This document shows positions 8,633 to 17,215 of a stretch of 38,573 nucleotides of DNA, one piece after another. The notes under the pieces were generated by a model that ran no database searches, had not been told where the DNA came from, and saw only the letters and a program-made list of their open reading frames with translations. The translations under genes and the position numbers were made by a program. The stretch comes from Candidatus Dependentiae bacterium. GTDB lineage: Bacteria > Babelota > Babeliae > Babelales > UASB340. Position 1 is the first letter of the stretch. Each line of letters begins with the position of its first letter. Location of the stretch: assembly GCA_018897535.1 (NCBI GenBank), contig JAHIKO010000020.1, forward strand, positions 1-38,573, given 5' to 3'.

Positions 8633-8842
8633 ATGAAAATAATAGTAAAATTGGATGAAATGATGGCTCGACGCAAAATTAGATTGAATGAACTTGCGCA
8701 AGAAGTTGGAATTACTGAAGCAAATTTATCGATTTTAAAAAACGGAAGGGCAAAAGCAATTAGATTTTCTACGTTAGAATCTTTATGTAAAGTTTTGGAA
8801 TGCCAACCTGGGGACATTTTAGAATTTGATACAAAAGATTAA
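8633..8842 (+). CDS. Small XRE-family DNA-binding regulator (YozG-like)
   Basis: A 69-residue protein consisting of little more than one helix-turn-helix domain. The motif MARRKIRLNELAQEVGITEA is followed by LSILKNGRAKAIRFSTL, the classical Cro/CI-type HTH; the C-terminal half has CKVLECQPGDILEF. ATG at 8633 is taken as the start. A GTG at 8627 overlapping the upstream stop would add two residues. It is in an operon with the DUF2975 gene, a pairing known in many bacteria. It probably binds the repeats at 8016-8049 to control its own operon. Confidence 0.85.
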   Translation: MKIIVKLDEMMARRKIRLNELAQEVGITEANLSILKNGRAKAIRFSTLESLCKVLECQPGDILEFDTKD

Positions 8843-8889
8843 AAGCTAAATCTTAAGTATATATTTTAACTATAATAAGAAAGGTAAAT

Positions 8890-9258
8890 ATGAAAATTTT
8901 AAAATATTCGTTAATTTTTTTAATATCTTTTATGGCTCTAAATGCTGGAGGCGAAAAGGATACAAAAATTAATGATCAAAATTCTTTTGAAGAATTTATA
9001 AAAGATAAAACGGCAGAAGACATTAGAAATATAAAAATAGTATTTGAAATCTCCGAAAAAGATGCAAAAAATGAGGTTTGGCAAAATGTTTTTGATCAAT
9101 TTGTAAAATGTGCTCGTATTATGCCTGAAAAAGATAAAAATTTTAATGATATTTTTAAATCAATTACAGAGTTTCTTTTATTTTTAGCAGAGCAAAAGGA
9201 TAATCTATCCGGAGGAATAAGTTTACTTGCTGAACCAAAAATAAGCGCAAAAAATTAG
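8890..9258 (+). CDS. Small secreted protein, unknown function
   Basis: A 122-residue protein with a signal peptide (MKILKYSLIFLISFMALNAGG), cleaved near Ala-Gly. The mature part is about 100 residues, acidic and lysine-rich, probably helical, with a single cysteine and the tail LAEPKISAKN. I do not recognise a family. The ATG has AAAGG eight bases upstream. It starts 47 bases after the XRE regulator and may belong to the same transcript, which ends at the hairpin at 9285-9309. It is predicted to be exported to the periplasm or beyond. Confidence 0.65.
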   Translation: MKILKYSLIFLISFMALNAGGEKDTKINDQNSFEEFIKDKTAEDIRNIKIVFEISEKDAKNEVWQNVFDQFVKCARIMPEKDKNFNDIFKSITEFLLFLAEQKDNLSGGISLLAEPKISAKN

Positions 9259-9284
9259 AAAGTTTATTTATTTATATTAGTCTT

Positions 9285-9309
9285 GGCCACCGCGTAAAAA
9301 ACGGTGGCC
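9285..9309 (+). terminator. GC-rich hairpin, probable terminator
   Basis: A perfect 8-bp stem, GGCCACCG (9285-9292) and CGGTGGCC (9302-9309), has a 9-base A-rich loop. It lies 27 bases after the small secreted gene and ahead of bioY. The following bases are only moderately T-rich (GTTTGCGTTTGC), so termination may be weak. The stem is strikingly GC-rich for this genome. Confidence 0.55.
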
Positions 9310-9393
9310 GTTTGCGTTTGCACAGTTTATTTTTATATATATTATTTGCAGAAGTATTTGTTTTGGCATCTTTAATTTTGAAAGAAGTTTAAT

Positions 9394-10026
9394 ATGATAA
9401 AAAAAGTTACAAAAAATCTGAATTCACTAAAACTATGGTTTGAAGACTGGATCCTGAATCAAGCCTGCCGGCCAAAGCCTTGGCGACGGCTGGTTCAGGA
9501 TGACAAGCGATTTCAAAATTATTCTCTAGTTTTTTATTTCGTAACCTCTTTATTACTTTCGTTTATTTTTGCATTATCATCGCAAGTTTATTTTATTTTA
9601 CCATTTAATTTTGTACCAATAACATTGCAGACATTTGTTATTTTTTTATCAAGCATATTATTTGGTAAAATTGCATTTATGGCTAGTATTTTTTGGGTTA
9701 TGCAAGGTATTGCAGGTTTTCCTGTTTTCTTTGGATCTCATTCAGGTTTTTCTCATATATGCGGTCCAACAGGTGGATATATTATTGGATTTATTTTAGC
9801 TACAGGTTTTTTAAGCTTTCTTAAAAATGCAAAATATAAAAATTTTTTATTTAATTTTTTAACTTTATTTTTGGGCTTGATTATATTACATCTCTTTGGA
9901 GTTTTGCAGTTATCTTTTTTTGTTCCATTTAATTTAAATATTTTACTATTTTTCTTTGTTGATATTGTTAAAATATTACTTATTACATTAATAATTTTTA
10001 TGTTTAATCGAAATAAATTAAGTTGA
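9394..10026 (+). CDS. bioY: Biotin transporter BioY with an inserted N-terminal extension
   Basis: A 210-residue membrane protein, the substrate-binding S component of ECF-type biotin uptake. From residue 43 it follows BioY: a first membrane helix, the LPFNFVPITLQTF motif, an IFWVMQGIAGFPVF segment, and SGFSHICGPTGGYIIGF, where GPTGGY is the family hallmark. About five hydrophobic segments follow. The first 42 residues are unusual. Residues 17-40 are encoded by a G+C-rich palindromic element (see the repeat entry), giving a W-, R- and P-containing stretch foreign to BioY. No EcfA/EcfT gene is nearby, so it may act alone or with a shared module. Its stop overlaps the TTG start of the PBP gene, suggesting coupling. 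A biotin importer without biotin-synthesis genes alongside fits host dependence. Confidence 0.88.
   Translation: MIKKVTKNLNSLKLWFEDWILNQACRPKPWRRLVQDDKRFQNYSLVFYFVTSLLLSFIFALSSQVYFILPFNFVPITLQTFVIFLSSILFGKIAFMASIFWVMQGIAGFPVFFGSHSGFSHICGPTGGYIIGFILATGFLSFLKNAKYKNFLFNFLTLFLGLIILHLFGVLQLSFFVPFNLNILLFFFVDIVKILLITLIIFMFNRNKLS
9451..9501. repeat. Palindromic, G+C-rich repeat-like element inserted in frame within bioY
   Basis: ATCCTGAA (9451-9458) and TTCAGGAT (9494-9501) are perfect reverse complements. Inside lie AGCC (9462-9465) with GGCT (9488-9491) and GCCAA (9471-9475) with TTGGC (9480-9484) around a 4-base loop, so the whole forms one long hairpin. The surrounding 66 bases (about 9444-9509) are near 59% G+C by my count, against flanks well below 30%. 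It is read through in frame by bioY. The structure and in-frame placement recall Rickettsia palindromic elements. No second copy was seen in this window. Confidence 0.75.
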
Positions 10027-11918
10027 ATAAATTTTTAAAATATTTTTATATTTCTATATTTTTATTTTTTAGTTTTTTATTTGGAGCTTTTTTTTATCTT
10101 ATCAATCATGATTGGGTTGATTTTCAACATGAATTGGCTGCAAAAAACGATAATCCTTCTGTTGTATTGGATGATAAAAACGAAGTTTTATTTTCGTTTA
10201 AGCTCGATAAAAGAGATCCTGTTTCTTATGATAAGTTGCCCAAGGTATTAATTTCCGCTTTTGTTGCGGCTGAAGATTGGAATTTTTTTACTCACTCCGG
10301 GCTCGCTTATAAAAGTATGTTAAGATCATTACTTGTTAATATACATAAATTTAGAATTGTTCAGGGCGCAAGTACCATTACTCAGCAGGTTGCAAAACTT
10401 TTATTTTTATCTCAAGAAAGAACCTTTATTAGAAAAATAAAAGATATTTTTTTATCTTTTCAACTTGAGCGACAATTTACAAAAGAACAAATTTTAGAAC
10501 TTTATTTAAATAATGTTTATTTTGGACGTGGAATTTATGGCGTTGCTGCCGCAAGCCAAAGAATGTGGGGTAAAGAAGTTAAAGATATTTCCTTATCTGA
10601 GGCTGCAACTTTGGCTGCAACAGCCAAATCTGCACTTATTTATTCACCACTAAATTCGATTCAAAAGTCTATAAAAAGAAGAAATCTGGTTTTGAATAAT
10701 ATGCTTAAACTTAATTTCATAACAGATCAGGAATATAAACAGGCAATAAATACAAAAGTTTTTATAAATGATAAGGAGCCGGGCGATCCTGTGCTTTTAT
10801 ATATAAAAGAATGGATAAGAAATTGGGCTGAAAGTGTTTGGGGTAAAGATGTTTTGTACAAAGCCGGATATAAAATAAAAACAACAATAAATTTGGAAAA
10901 GCAAAAAATAGCGACAGATATTTTTAGAAAAAAAATAAAAGATATAAGGGGTAGGCTTGATGAAAAATTAAATGGAGGAATGATTTCCATAGAAGCTGAA
11001 TCGGGAAAAATAAAAGTACTAATTGGAGGTTTTGATTTTAATGAATCTCAATTTAACAGAGTTCTACAGGCAAAACGCCAAATAGGTTCGGCATTCAAAC
11101 CATTTTTATATGCAAGTGCAATAAAAGCAGGTATGGATATGGATGATGTTCTGGTTGATGAAGCAATAGAAATGGAAGTAGGCGGAACTTTATGGAGGCC
11201 TAAAAATTGGAATAGTGAATTTGCCGGAGAGATGACGCTTTTAAAAGCATTGACCTTATCAAACAATATAATTGCAATAAAGCTTTTATTAAAATTGGGT
11301 TATGAACATGTGATTAAATGGGCAAAAAATTTTCAGATAAATACTGAATTAAAACCTTATCCGTCTTTAGCTTTGGGTACGGCAGAACTTACTGTAAAAG
11401 ATTTGGCGACATCGTTTAATGTTTTTGCAAATAACGGTTATTTTGTAAATTCTTATTTTATTGAGAATGTTCGAGATGTTTGGGGAAAAGTTATTTGGAA
11501 AGTTAAAAATAAAAAAATTAATGTATTGGATTCAATTACAAATTCAAAAATGATTAATGCTCTTTCATATAGAATAGAACGAGCTAAAGATATGCTTAAT
11601 TATAATAAATGGATAGATGCTCAGGCCATTGGTAAAACCGGATCTACAAATGATGCAACATCAACTTGGTTTATTGGATCTACCCCTGAACTTACAACTT
11701 GTGTTTATATTGGGCGAGATGATAATAGCTCTGTTGGTAAAAATGTTTTTGCAAGTTCTACTGTTTTTCCAATTTGGCTTGATTTTAATATAAACTTGAA
11801 TTTCGAAAAAAAGTTTTTCTATTATAATCCAGATCTTAAAGAAATTAATATAAACTGGAATACGGGTGAAAAAGTTTATTATAACGATGGTAATGATATA
11901 GTAAAAATTTTGAAATGA
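10023..11918 (+). CDS. pbp1A: Class A penicillin-binding protein (PBP1A type), bifunctional murein synthase
   Basis: A 631-residue protein with one N-terminal membrane anchor (about residues 7-27). The GT51 glycosyltransferase domain holds AAEDWNFFTHSG with catalytic Glu84, then GASTITQQ and ILELYLNNVYFGRG. The transpeptidase domain has all three motifs: S356-A-F-K, S413-N-N and K538-T-G. It polymerises lipid II glycan and cross-links the peptides in the periplasm. It is shorter than E. coli PBP1A because large accessory inserts are missing. The start is TTG, overlapping the bioY stop (TTGA), so it depends on translation of bioY or is weakly expressed. It shows that this organism makes cross-linked peptidoglycan. 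Confidence 0.95.
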   Translation: MNKFLKYFYISIFLFFSFLFGAFFYLINHDWVDFQHELAAKNDNPSVVLDDKNEVLFSFKLDKRDPVSYDKLPKVLISAFVAAEDWNFFTHSGLAYKSMLRSLLVNIHKFRIVQGASTITQQVAKLLFLSQERTFIRKIKDIFLSFQLERQFTKEQILELYLNNVYFGRGIYGVAAASQRMWGKEVKDISLSEAATLAATAKSALIYSPLNSIQKSIKRRNLVLNNMLKLNFITDQEYKQAINTKVFINDKEPGDPVLLYIKEWIRNWAESVWGKDVLYKAGYKIKTTINLEKQKIATDIFRKKIKDIRGRLDEKLNGGMISIEAESGKIKVLIGGFDFNESQFNRVLQAKRQIGSAFKPFLYASAIKAGMDMDDVLVDEAIEMEVGGTLWRPKNWNSEFAGEMTLLKALTLSNNIIAIKLLLKLGYEHVIKWAKNFQINTELKPYPSLALGTAELTVKDLATSFNVFANNGYFVNSYFIENVRDVWGKVIWKVKNKKINVLDSITNSKMINALSYRIERAKDMLNYNKWIDAQAIGKTGSTNDATSTWFIGSTPELTTCVYIGRDDNSSVGKNVFASSTVFPIWLDFNINLNFEKKFFYYNPDLKEININWNTGEKVYYNDGNDIVKILK

Positions 11919-11934
11919 AAATATTGGAGAGTGT

Positions 11935-13392
11935 ATGCTTAAAGTAAAATTTAAAATAGGTTTATTTGTTTTTTTTATTCTATTTTGTAATTTAAAAATT
12001 TATTCGGCAAAAACATTTTTTATGCCACGACCAATTTTACAAGATATTGTTTTGCAAAAAAATATCTCCAGAAATTTTGTAAATAAAATTTATGATAATG
12101 GTGGGCTTAAAATATTGGGTACTCTTTTTTATAAAGAGTCAGAAGATTCTGATAAATTAACAAAATATTTTTTTCCTACAAATAAACTTGAACTTAGTGT
12201 TTTTGGCCCAGATGTATACGGAACTCCGGATATATCTTCAACATGGTTGGCAATTACCGATGAAGATGAAAATTTTCTTACAAATTTTAGTTCAAAAATA
12301 AAAATTTCCCCAAAACAAAAAAACTATGGTTTAAATTTGCAAATTTTTAAAAATTTAAATTTTTTAAACAAAAGAGTATTTATTTCTTTATCTATGCCAT
12401 TTACTCAAGTTGAAACTGATTTAAATTTTAGTGAATTTGAAAAATCTGTAACTTTAAACAATATGCCACTTGATGCTTCTGATAAATATTTTTCTGCAAA
12501 TGCAACTGAGGCTTTTAATCATAAATTGTTATCTTATTCAAAAATGAAAGATGGAGTTCAAAAATTAGCAGGGCTTTCGGATATTAAAATAGCAATTGAT
12601 GGCATAATAAAATGTAGCAACCTGGTTTTTATTGATTTATATGGATTTGGAATAGTACCTACAGGATATAAACCTAAAGCTGAATATCTATTTGAGCCGA
12701 TTGTTGGAAATGGTAAACATTTTGGACTTGGCGGCGGCAGTTATTTAAACGTTGATTTTGTTAAATCTAAAAATAAAAAACTTGCATTTACTCTTGGTGC
12801 TGAGTATCAATATTTATTTAAAAATTCTTATTTAAGAACATTTGATCTTACAAATAACGGAGATCTTAGTAGATATTTAAGCGTTAGTGGGAATGATCAG
12901 ACAGGCTTTTTCAGGCTTGCAAATATAACAACATTGAAAACCGATGTAACGCCAAGATCTTCAATTAATATATTTACAGATTTTGTTTATTCATACAAGA
13001 ATATAAATGTAATGGTCGGTTATAATTTTTGGAGAAGGGATCATGAAAAATTAAAATTAAATGAATCGTTTAGTGAAAATTATGCAATCAGAGGTGTTGA
13101 TACGACTATAGGATTTAATCCGGATAATTATTATCCTGATGCAAAAATAAGTGATAATCAAATAAACAGACCGGTTGATACTTTTACGGCAATAAAACAA
13201 AGTGATTTAAATTTGGATTCGGCAAAAGTAGAAAGCGTTATGAGTAATAAGCTTTATTTGAATTTTGGATTTGAGGGAAAAATTAAAAATGATAAATGTT
13301 GGACAACATTAGGTTTTGATTATGAATTGGCTGATAAAAATTCTGCATTATCCGGTTGGTCCATTTATTTACTTTGTGGGGTTTCCATATAA
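11935..13392 (+). CDS. Secreted protein, probable outer-membrane beta-barrel, unknown function
   Basis: A 485-residue protein with a signal peptide (about residues 1-25, cut after IYSA). The mature part lacks long hydrophobic helices. It has many alternating polar and aromatic stretches, such as FGLGGGSYLNVDF, LGAEYQYLF and VMVGYNFWRR, typical of outer-membrane strands. It ends in WSIYLLCGVSI rather than the usual C-terminal aromatic residue. No family is recognised. The ATG has a TTGGAG site and lies 16 bases after the PBP gene. The next gene, an exported coiled-coil protein, starts 35 bases later, so the two probably belong to one envelope operon. It might be a porin or a surface anchor; this is inferred. 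Confidence 0.6.
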   Translation: MLKVKFKIGLFVFFILFCNLKIYSAKTFFMPRPILQDIVLQKNISRNFVNKIYDNGGLKILGTLFYKESEDSDKLTKYFFPTNKLELSVFGPDVYGTPDISSTWLAITDEDENFLTNFSSKIKISPKQKNYGLNLQIFKNLNFLNKRVFISLSMPFTQVETDLNFSEFEKSVTLNNMPLDASDKYFSANATEAFNHKLLSYSKMKDGVQKLAGLSDIKIAIDGIIKCSNLVFIDLYGFGIVPTGYKPKAEYLFEPIVGNGKHFGLGGGSYLNVDFVKSKNKKLAFTLGAEYQYLFKNSYLRTFDLTNNGDLSRYLSVSGNDQTGFFRLANITTLKTDVTPRSSINIFTDFVYSYKNINVMVGYNFWRRDHEKLKLNESFSENYAIRGVDTTIGFNPDNYYPDAKISDNQINRPVDTFTAIKQSDLNLDSAKVESVMSNKLYLNFGFEGKIKNDKCWTTLGFDYELADKNSALSGWSIYLLCGVSI

Positions 13393-13427
13393 ATAAGAAA
13401 TAAATATTTTTAAAAAAAGAGGTAGTA

Positions 13428-16400
13428 ATGAAGATAGGTAAAATTATTTTTTTATTAGTATTTTTATTAAATATTAATAAATTGGGTGCCGTATTAAAAC
13501 CTGAAATACAAAAACTTTTAAATAAATATGCTGAAAATTTATTAAATAAATTTAATAGTGGCGATCTGGAAAAATTTTTAAGCGATCAATTGGTTAAAGA
13601 TGGTGAAACAAGATTAATTGATCTTGAAAAAAATGTTGAAGACAAAGATAAAATAATTCAAGATTTAACAAAAGAATTGAGCAACAAAGAAGCATTAATT
13701 TCAGATAAAGAGAAAAATATTAATACACTTATAACTGATTTTGAAAAACTTGAGAAAGAAAATAAAGATTTAAAAGAAAATAAAGTTAGTCTTGCAAAAA
13801 ATATACTTGGAGCGGCCAGTGTTGGTGGATTGCTTGGTATTATTGGGTCTGCTATTTCTAATAAAGATGTTAATGAAAAATTAAAAGAATTACAGCAAAA
13901 AAGTGATGAAGAAAAAAGTAAATTGCAAAAAGAATATGATGATTTACTGTTAATCTATAATAATCTACAAAGTGCACCAGGTATTGATGTAAAAAATCTT
14001 CAAGATACGATAACAAGTCTTAATCAAGAAAATGAAAATTTACAAAAAAAGCATCAATTAGAAATAATTGGTTTAAATGAACGAATATCTGGATTGACAA
14101 AACTTTCAGAAGAAATGGTAGCCGGGCTTAAACAACGTGATGCTATAAATAAAACTAATGATGAAGAAATAAAGCGATTGCAAGGTGAGCTTGCGCGGCA
14201 AATTAAGCCTGTGCAAGTTGTTGATAATAAAGAAATTGATCGCTTAAATCGTGAGATAGCAGACTTGCAAAAAATAATTAATCAAAGACTGGAAGTCCAA
14301 GAGGTTGTTGAAGACGAAGGGGTTGCTGGTCTTGCTGAAGAAAATGCAAATTTAAATGAAATTGCTAAGCGACAGGAGGTAGAAATAAAACAGCTTAGAG
14401 AACAAAATGATAAACTTGATTTAGAGAAGCGAAAATTGGAAGAAGATAAATTAAAATTTGAACAAGCGCGAAATGCAACAGTAGAAGAAATAAATAGATT
14501 AATTAATAAAAAAGATAAAGAAATTAATGATTTAAAGGTAGATTTAGAAGAGGCGAAAAAAGATGCAGCTCGTGGGGTTGAAAGGGTGAAAAGCTCTTCA
14601 GATATGGGTATGAAATTATTGGAAGATAAGTTGAAAATGTTAGAGGAAGAATTGGCAAAGAAGGACTTTGAAATAAAAAAAATAGAGAAACAACGTGATG
14701 AATATTATGAACTTATAAATGAAACAGATATTACAGAAATTCAAGCAAAAAATACAAAATTAGAAGAAGAATTAAAAAATAAAGATTTAATAATTGCTAA
14801 TTTGGAAAAATTGAATGAAGAAAATGAGTTACTCAAGAAAAGGGTTGATCTTGAAAAATATAGTGGCGAAGAAGATTTAAAAAAGATTAAAGAATTAGAA
14901 AAAGAAATTAAACAAAGAGATGAAAATTTAGAAAAAGCTCGTAAAGATTCAGCAAATTTATTAAGAGAAGAGCGCACAAAACAAGAAGAATTGAAAAAAC
15001 AACTTGAAACTTTAACTCAAGATTTAATAAATCTACAAAATAAATATAAACAAGATACGGATAAATTAGAAAAGGCTAATATAGAAGAAATAGATAAAAT
15101 AAAAGGTGATTTTGCAAATAAAAAGACTAAAGAAGAGCAAGAAAATATTAGATTGAAAGAATCTAATGAGCAATTAAAAAAGAATAAGCAACAAGCGCTT
15201 GATGATCAAAGAAAGACTTATGAAGTGCAAATTGCTGAGTTTAAAACATCTATTGACGCTTTGAATAAAACGATTAGTGATTTGGAAATTGTTAAAAATC
15301 AGAGTGAAAAACAAAAAAAAGATTTAAGTGAAATAAAACGTAAAAATATTGAATTAGAAACTAGAATAGAAGAATATAAAAAAAATGAAAAAGAAATTCA
15401 AGATTTTTCAATATCATTGGCAAAAGCTCCAAAAGAAATTAGTGATCTTAAGGAAGAAATAAAAAATAAAAATGCAGAGATTAAAAAATTACAAGAAGAG
15501 AATGAAAACGAAACAACTGAGAGAATTAAAAAAGAAAAAGAAGCGTTTATTAACGATACTATGGTTATTGTAGCAGATCTTCAGAAAGAATTATATGCAA
15601 AGAATGAAGATTATAAAAAATTGGAAAACGAATTAAACGAATTAAAACGTATTAATCTTTCGATTTCAAATCAATTTGATTCACTGGTAGAAGAAAATAC
15701 TCGCTTACAAAACTCTTTTTCGAGTAATGATGAATTGGAAAACGAAAAGATAAAATTAGAAAAACAATTAAATCTAGAAAAAGCGAAATACAATAAATTA
15801 GATATAGAAAAGCAAGATCTTAGTAATAAAAACAGTGAGATTGAAAAAAAACTCGAAGAAGTTGAAAAATCCAGAAAAGAAACTGAAAATATTATTAATG
15901 ACATAAAAAAATTGGCAGAAGAATTTAAAATATCTGATCCCAACATTAATATAATATATAACAATCTTTTGATAGCATTAAAATATAGAGTTATTCAGGC
16001 TATTGGTAAAATTGATCCTGAAATTTGGAATGAATACATGATTAAAGATTTTACTAATAATAAAGAATCTGTAAATGATAACAAAATACAAGAGAAAAAA
16101 ATAAAAGATTTGTATGATGAATTATCAGCCAATATAGATAGATGTAGAAAAAATTTTGAAGCTAAAGAAGATGATATTAAGAAAATTCAAGATAATTATA
16201 AAAAATTGGAAACAATACACTCTGAATTAGTCGAAGAAAATAAACAACTAAAAGCAAAAGTGTGGAAATATATAGATGAAAAAACATCTTTGGAAAAACA
16301 ACTGGAATCTTTGGAAAAACAACTTAATGAAGAATCGGAAGGTAGTGCTAAATATCGTGAAGATTACAAAACTTGGTCAAAAGAAGATATTGCCAAAGTA

Positions 16401-16676
16401 ACAGAGATTGAAAATTTAAAAAAAGAAATTGATCAATTAAATTTGTTTATTTCTAATTTGGAAAGTGAAGCTAAGAAAGAAAAAGAAGAATATAATGATA
16501 ATCTAGAAAATTTATTGAGCGAATTAAATCATGCAGTTAATGATGTTATTAATGATTCCAATATAATAAATATAAATAGAGATAATGATGCAGTTAATTC
16601 AGTTGAAACATTATTGAAAGCAGTAGATTTACTAAAAGGTCAGCAATCTCTATCGAGTGAATCAACTAAGGTATAA
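13428..16676 (+). CDS. Giant exported coiled-coil protein
   Basis: A 1082-residue protein with an N-terminal signal sequence (about residues 1-21, MKIGKIIFLLVFLLNINKLG). Almost all of the rest is heptad-patterned K/E/L/N/Q-rich coiled coil. Around residues 124-144 a glycine- and alanine-rich hydrophobic stretch (ILGAASVGGLLGIIGSAIS) interrupts it and could be a membrane segment or hairpin. There are non-coil breaks near residues 255-300 and 825-870. No catalytic motif is seen. A continuous coil of this length would span well over 100 nm. SMC-like ATPase motifs are absent. It follows a barrel protein in the same transcript and ends at a strong terminator. It could be a periplasmic spacer, filament or surface fibre; its function is unknown. 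Confidence 0.75.
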   Translation: MKIGKIIFLLVFLLNINKLGAVLKPEIQKLLNKYAENLLNKFNSGDLEKFLSDQLVKDGETRLIDLEKNVEDKDKIIQDLTKELSNKEALISDKEKNINTLITDFEKLEKENKDLKENKVSLAKNILGAASVGGLLGIIGSAISNKDVNEKLKELQQKSDEEKSKLQKEYDDLLLIYNNLQSAPGIDVKNLQDTITSLNQENENLQKKHQLEIIGLNERISGLTKLSEEMVAGLKQRDAINKTNDEEIKRLQGELARQIKPVQVVDNKEIDRLNREIADLQKIINQRLEVQEVVEDEGVAGLAEENANLNEIAKRQEVEIKQLREQNDKLDLEKRKLEEDKLKFEQARNATVEEINRLINKKDKEINDLKVDLEEAKKDAARGVERVKSSSDMGMKLLEDKLKMLEEELAKKDFEIKKIEKQRDEYYELINETDITEIQAKNTKLEEELKNKDLIIANLEKLNEENELLKKRVDLEKYSGEEDLKKIKELEKEIKQRDENLEKARKDSANLLREERTKQEELKKQLETLTQDLINLQNKYKQDTDKLEKANIEEIDKIKGDFANKKTKEEQENIRLKESNEQLKKNKQQALDDQRKTYEVQIAEFKTSIDALNKTISDLEIVKNQSEKQKKDLSEIKRKNIELETRIEEYKKNEKEIQDFSISLAKAPKEISDLKEEIKNKNAEIKKLQEENENETTERIKKEKEAFINDTMVIVADLQKELYAKNEDYKKLENELNELKRINLSISNQFDSLVEENTRLQNSFSSNDELENEKIKLEKQLNLEKAKYNKLDIEKQDLSNKNSEIEKKLEEVEKSRKETENIINDIKKLAEEFKISDPNINIIYNNLLIALKYRVIQAIGKIDPEIWNEYMIKDFTNNKESVNDNKIQEKKIKDLYDELSANIDRCRKNFEAKEDDIKKIQDNYKKLETIHSELVEENKQLKAKVWKYIDEKTSLEKQLESLEKQLNEESEGSAKYREDYKTWSKEDIAKVTEIENLKKEIDQLNLFISNLESEAKKEKEEYNDNLENLLSELNHAVNDVINDSNIININRDNDAVNSVETLLKAVDLLKGQQSLSSESTKV

Positions 16677-16686
16677 TAACAAAAAA

Positions 16687-16711
16687 GGGGAACGAAATGT
16701 TCCCCTTTTTT
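16687..16711. terminator. Bidirectional intrinsic terminator
   Basis: GGGGAAC (16687-16693) and GTTCCCC (16699-16705) form a 7-bp stem with a 5-base loop. It is flanked by six A residues on the left and six T residues on the right, so it works for both the coiled-coil gene (plus) and the HIT gene (minus), which converge here. The HIT stop codon overlaps its edge. Confidence 0.92.
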
Positions 16712-17207
16712 AAAACTCTTGTCTTAAATCTTTATAAATCTTAAAAAGATCAGATGATACAACTTTTATTTCTCCAAGTGTGGCAAGATAATTTGTGTCA
16801 CCATTCCAGCGTGGCAAAATATGAAAATGAAGATGTGATGGAATACCACCGCCTCCGGCAATTCCCAAATTTAAACCAACATTAAAACCTTGTGGTTTTA
16901 GAACTTTGGTTAAAGCATTAATACTTAAATTTATAACATCCATAAGCTCGCTGCGAATTTCTATGGAAAGATCTTTTAATTCACCTTTATGTTCTATTGG
17001 TAGAACTAAAAGATGTCCTGCGTTGTAAGGGTATAAATTAAGCATTACAATACAATGCTTAAATCGTTTTAATATAAAATTTTTTTCATCGTTATTTTTT
17101 GCAAATGCAGCGCAAAAAACGCAATCATTTTTCAATTTATCTTTTTTTTCTTTATGAGCTGTTCCTGTAACATAATCGTTGCGCCATGGAGCATAGAGTT
17201 TATCCAT
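16710..17207 (-). CDS. HIT-family nucleotide hydrolase/phosphorylase
   Basis: A 165-residue protein of the histidine-triad superfamily. The C-terminal active site SHLHFHILPRW is the H-x-H-x-H triad, with the central histidine attacking the alpha-phosphate. Near the N-terminus LYAPWRNDYV and C29-V-F-C32 resemble the LWAPWR start and zinc-binding cysteines of bacterial Ap4A phosphorylase-like HIT proteins. These enzymes cleave dinucleoside polyphosphates or nucleoside phosphoramidates in the cytosol. The substrate cannot be fixed by eye. It is the last gene of the aspS, kinase, FKBP, HIT operon, starting eight bases after the FKBP stop with an AGGAG site. The link with aspS is suggestive because aminoacyl-tRNA synthetases produce Ap4A. 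Confidence 0.88.
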   Translation of the reverse strand: MDKLYAPWRNDYVTGTAHKEKKDKLKNDCVFCAAFAKNNDEKNFILKRFKHCIVMLNLYPYNAGHLLVLPIEHKGELKDLSIEIRSELMDVINLSINALTKVLKPQGFNVGLNLGIAGGGGIPSHLHFHILPRWNGDTNYLATLGEIKVVSSDLFKIYKDLRQEF

Positions 17208-17215
17208 AATGACTC

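Noticed and set aside
15671..15964. 97-codon minus-strand frame
   Set aside because: It is antisense to the coiled-coil gene; its S- and F-rich translation is the mirror of E/K-rich codons.
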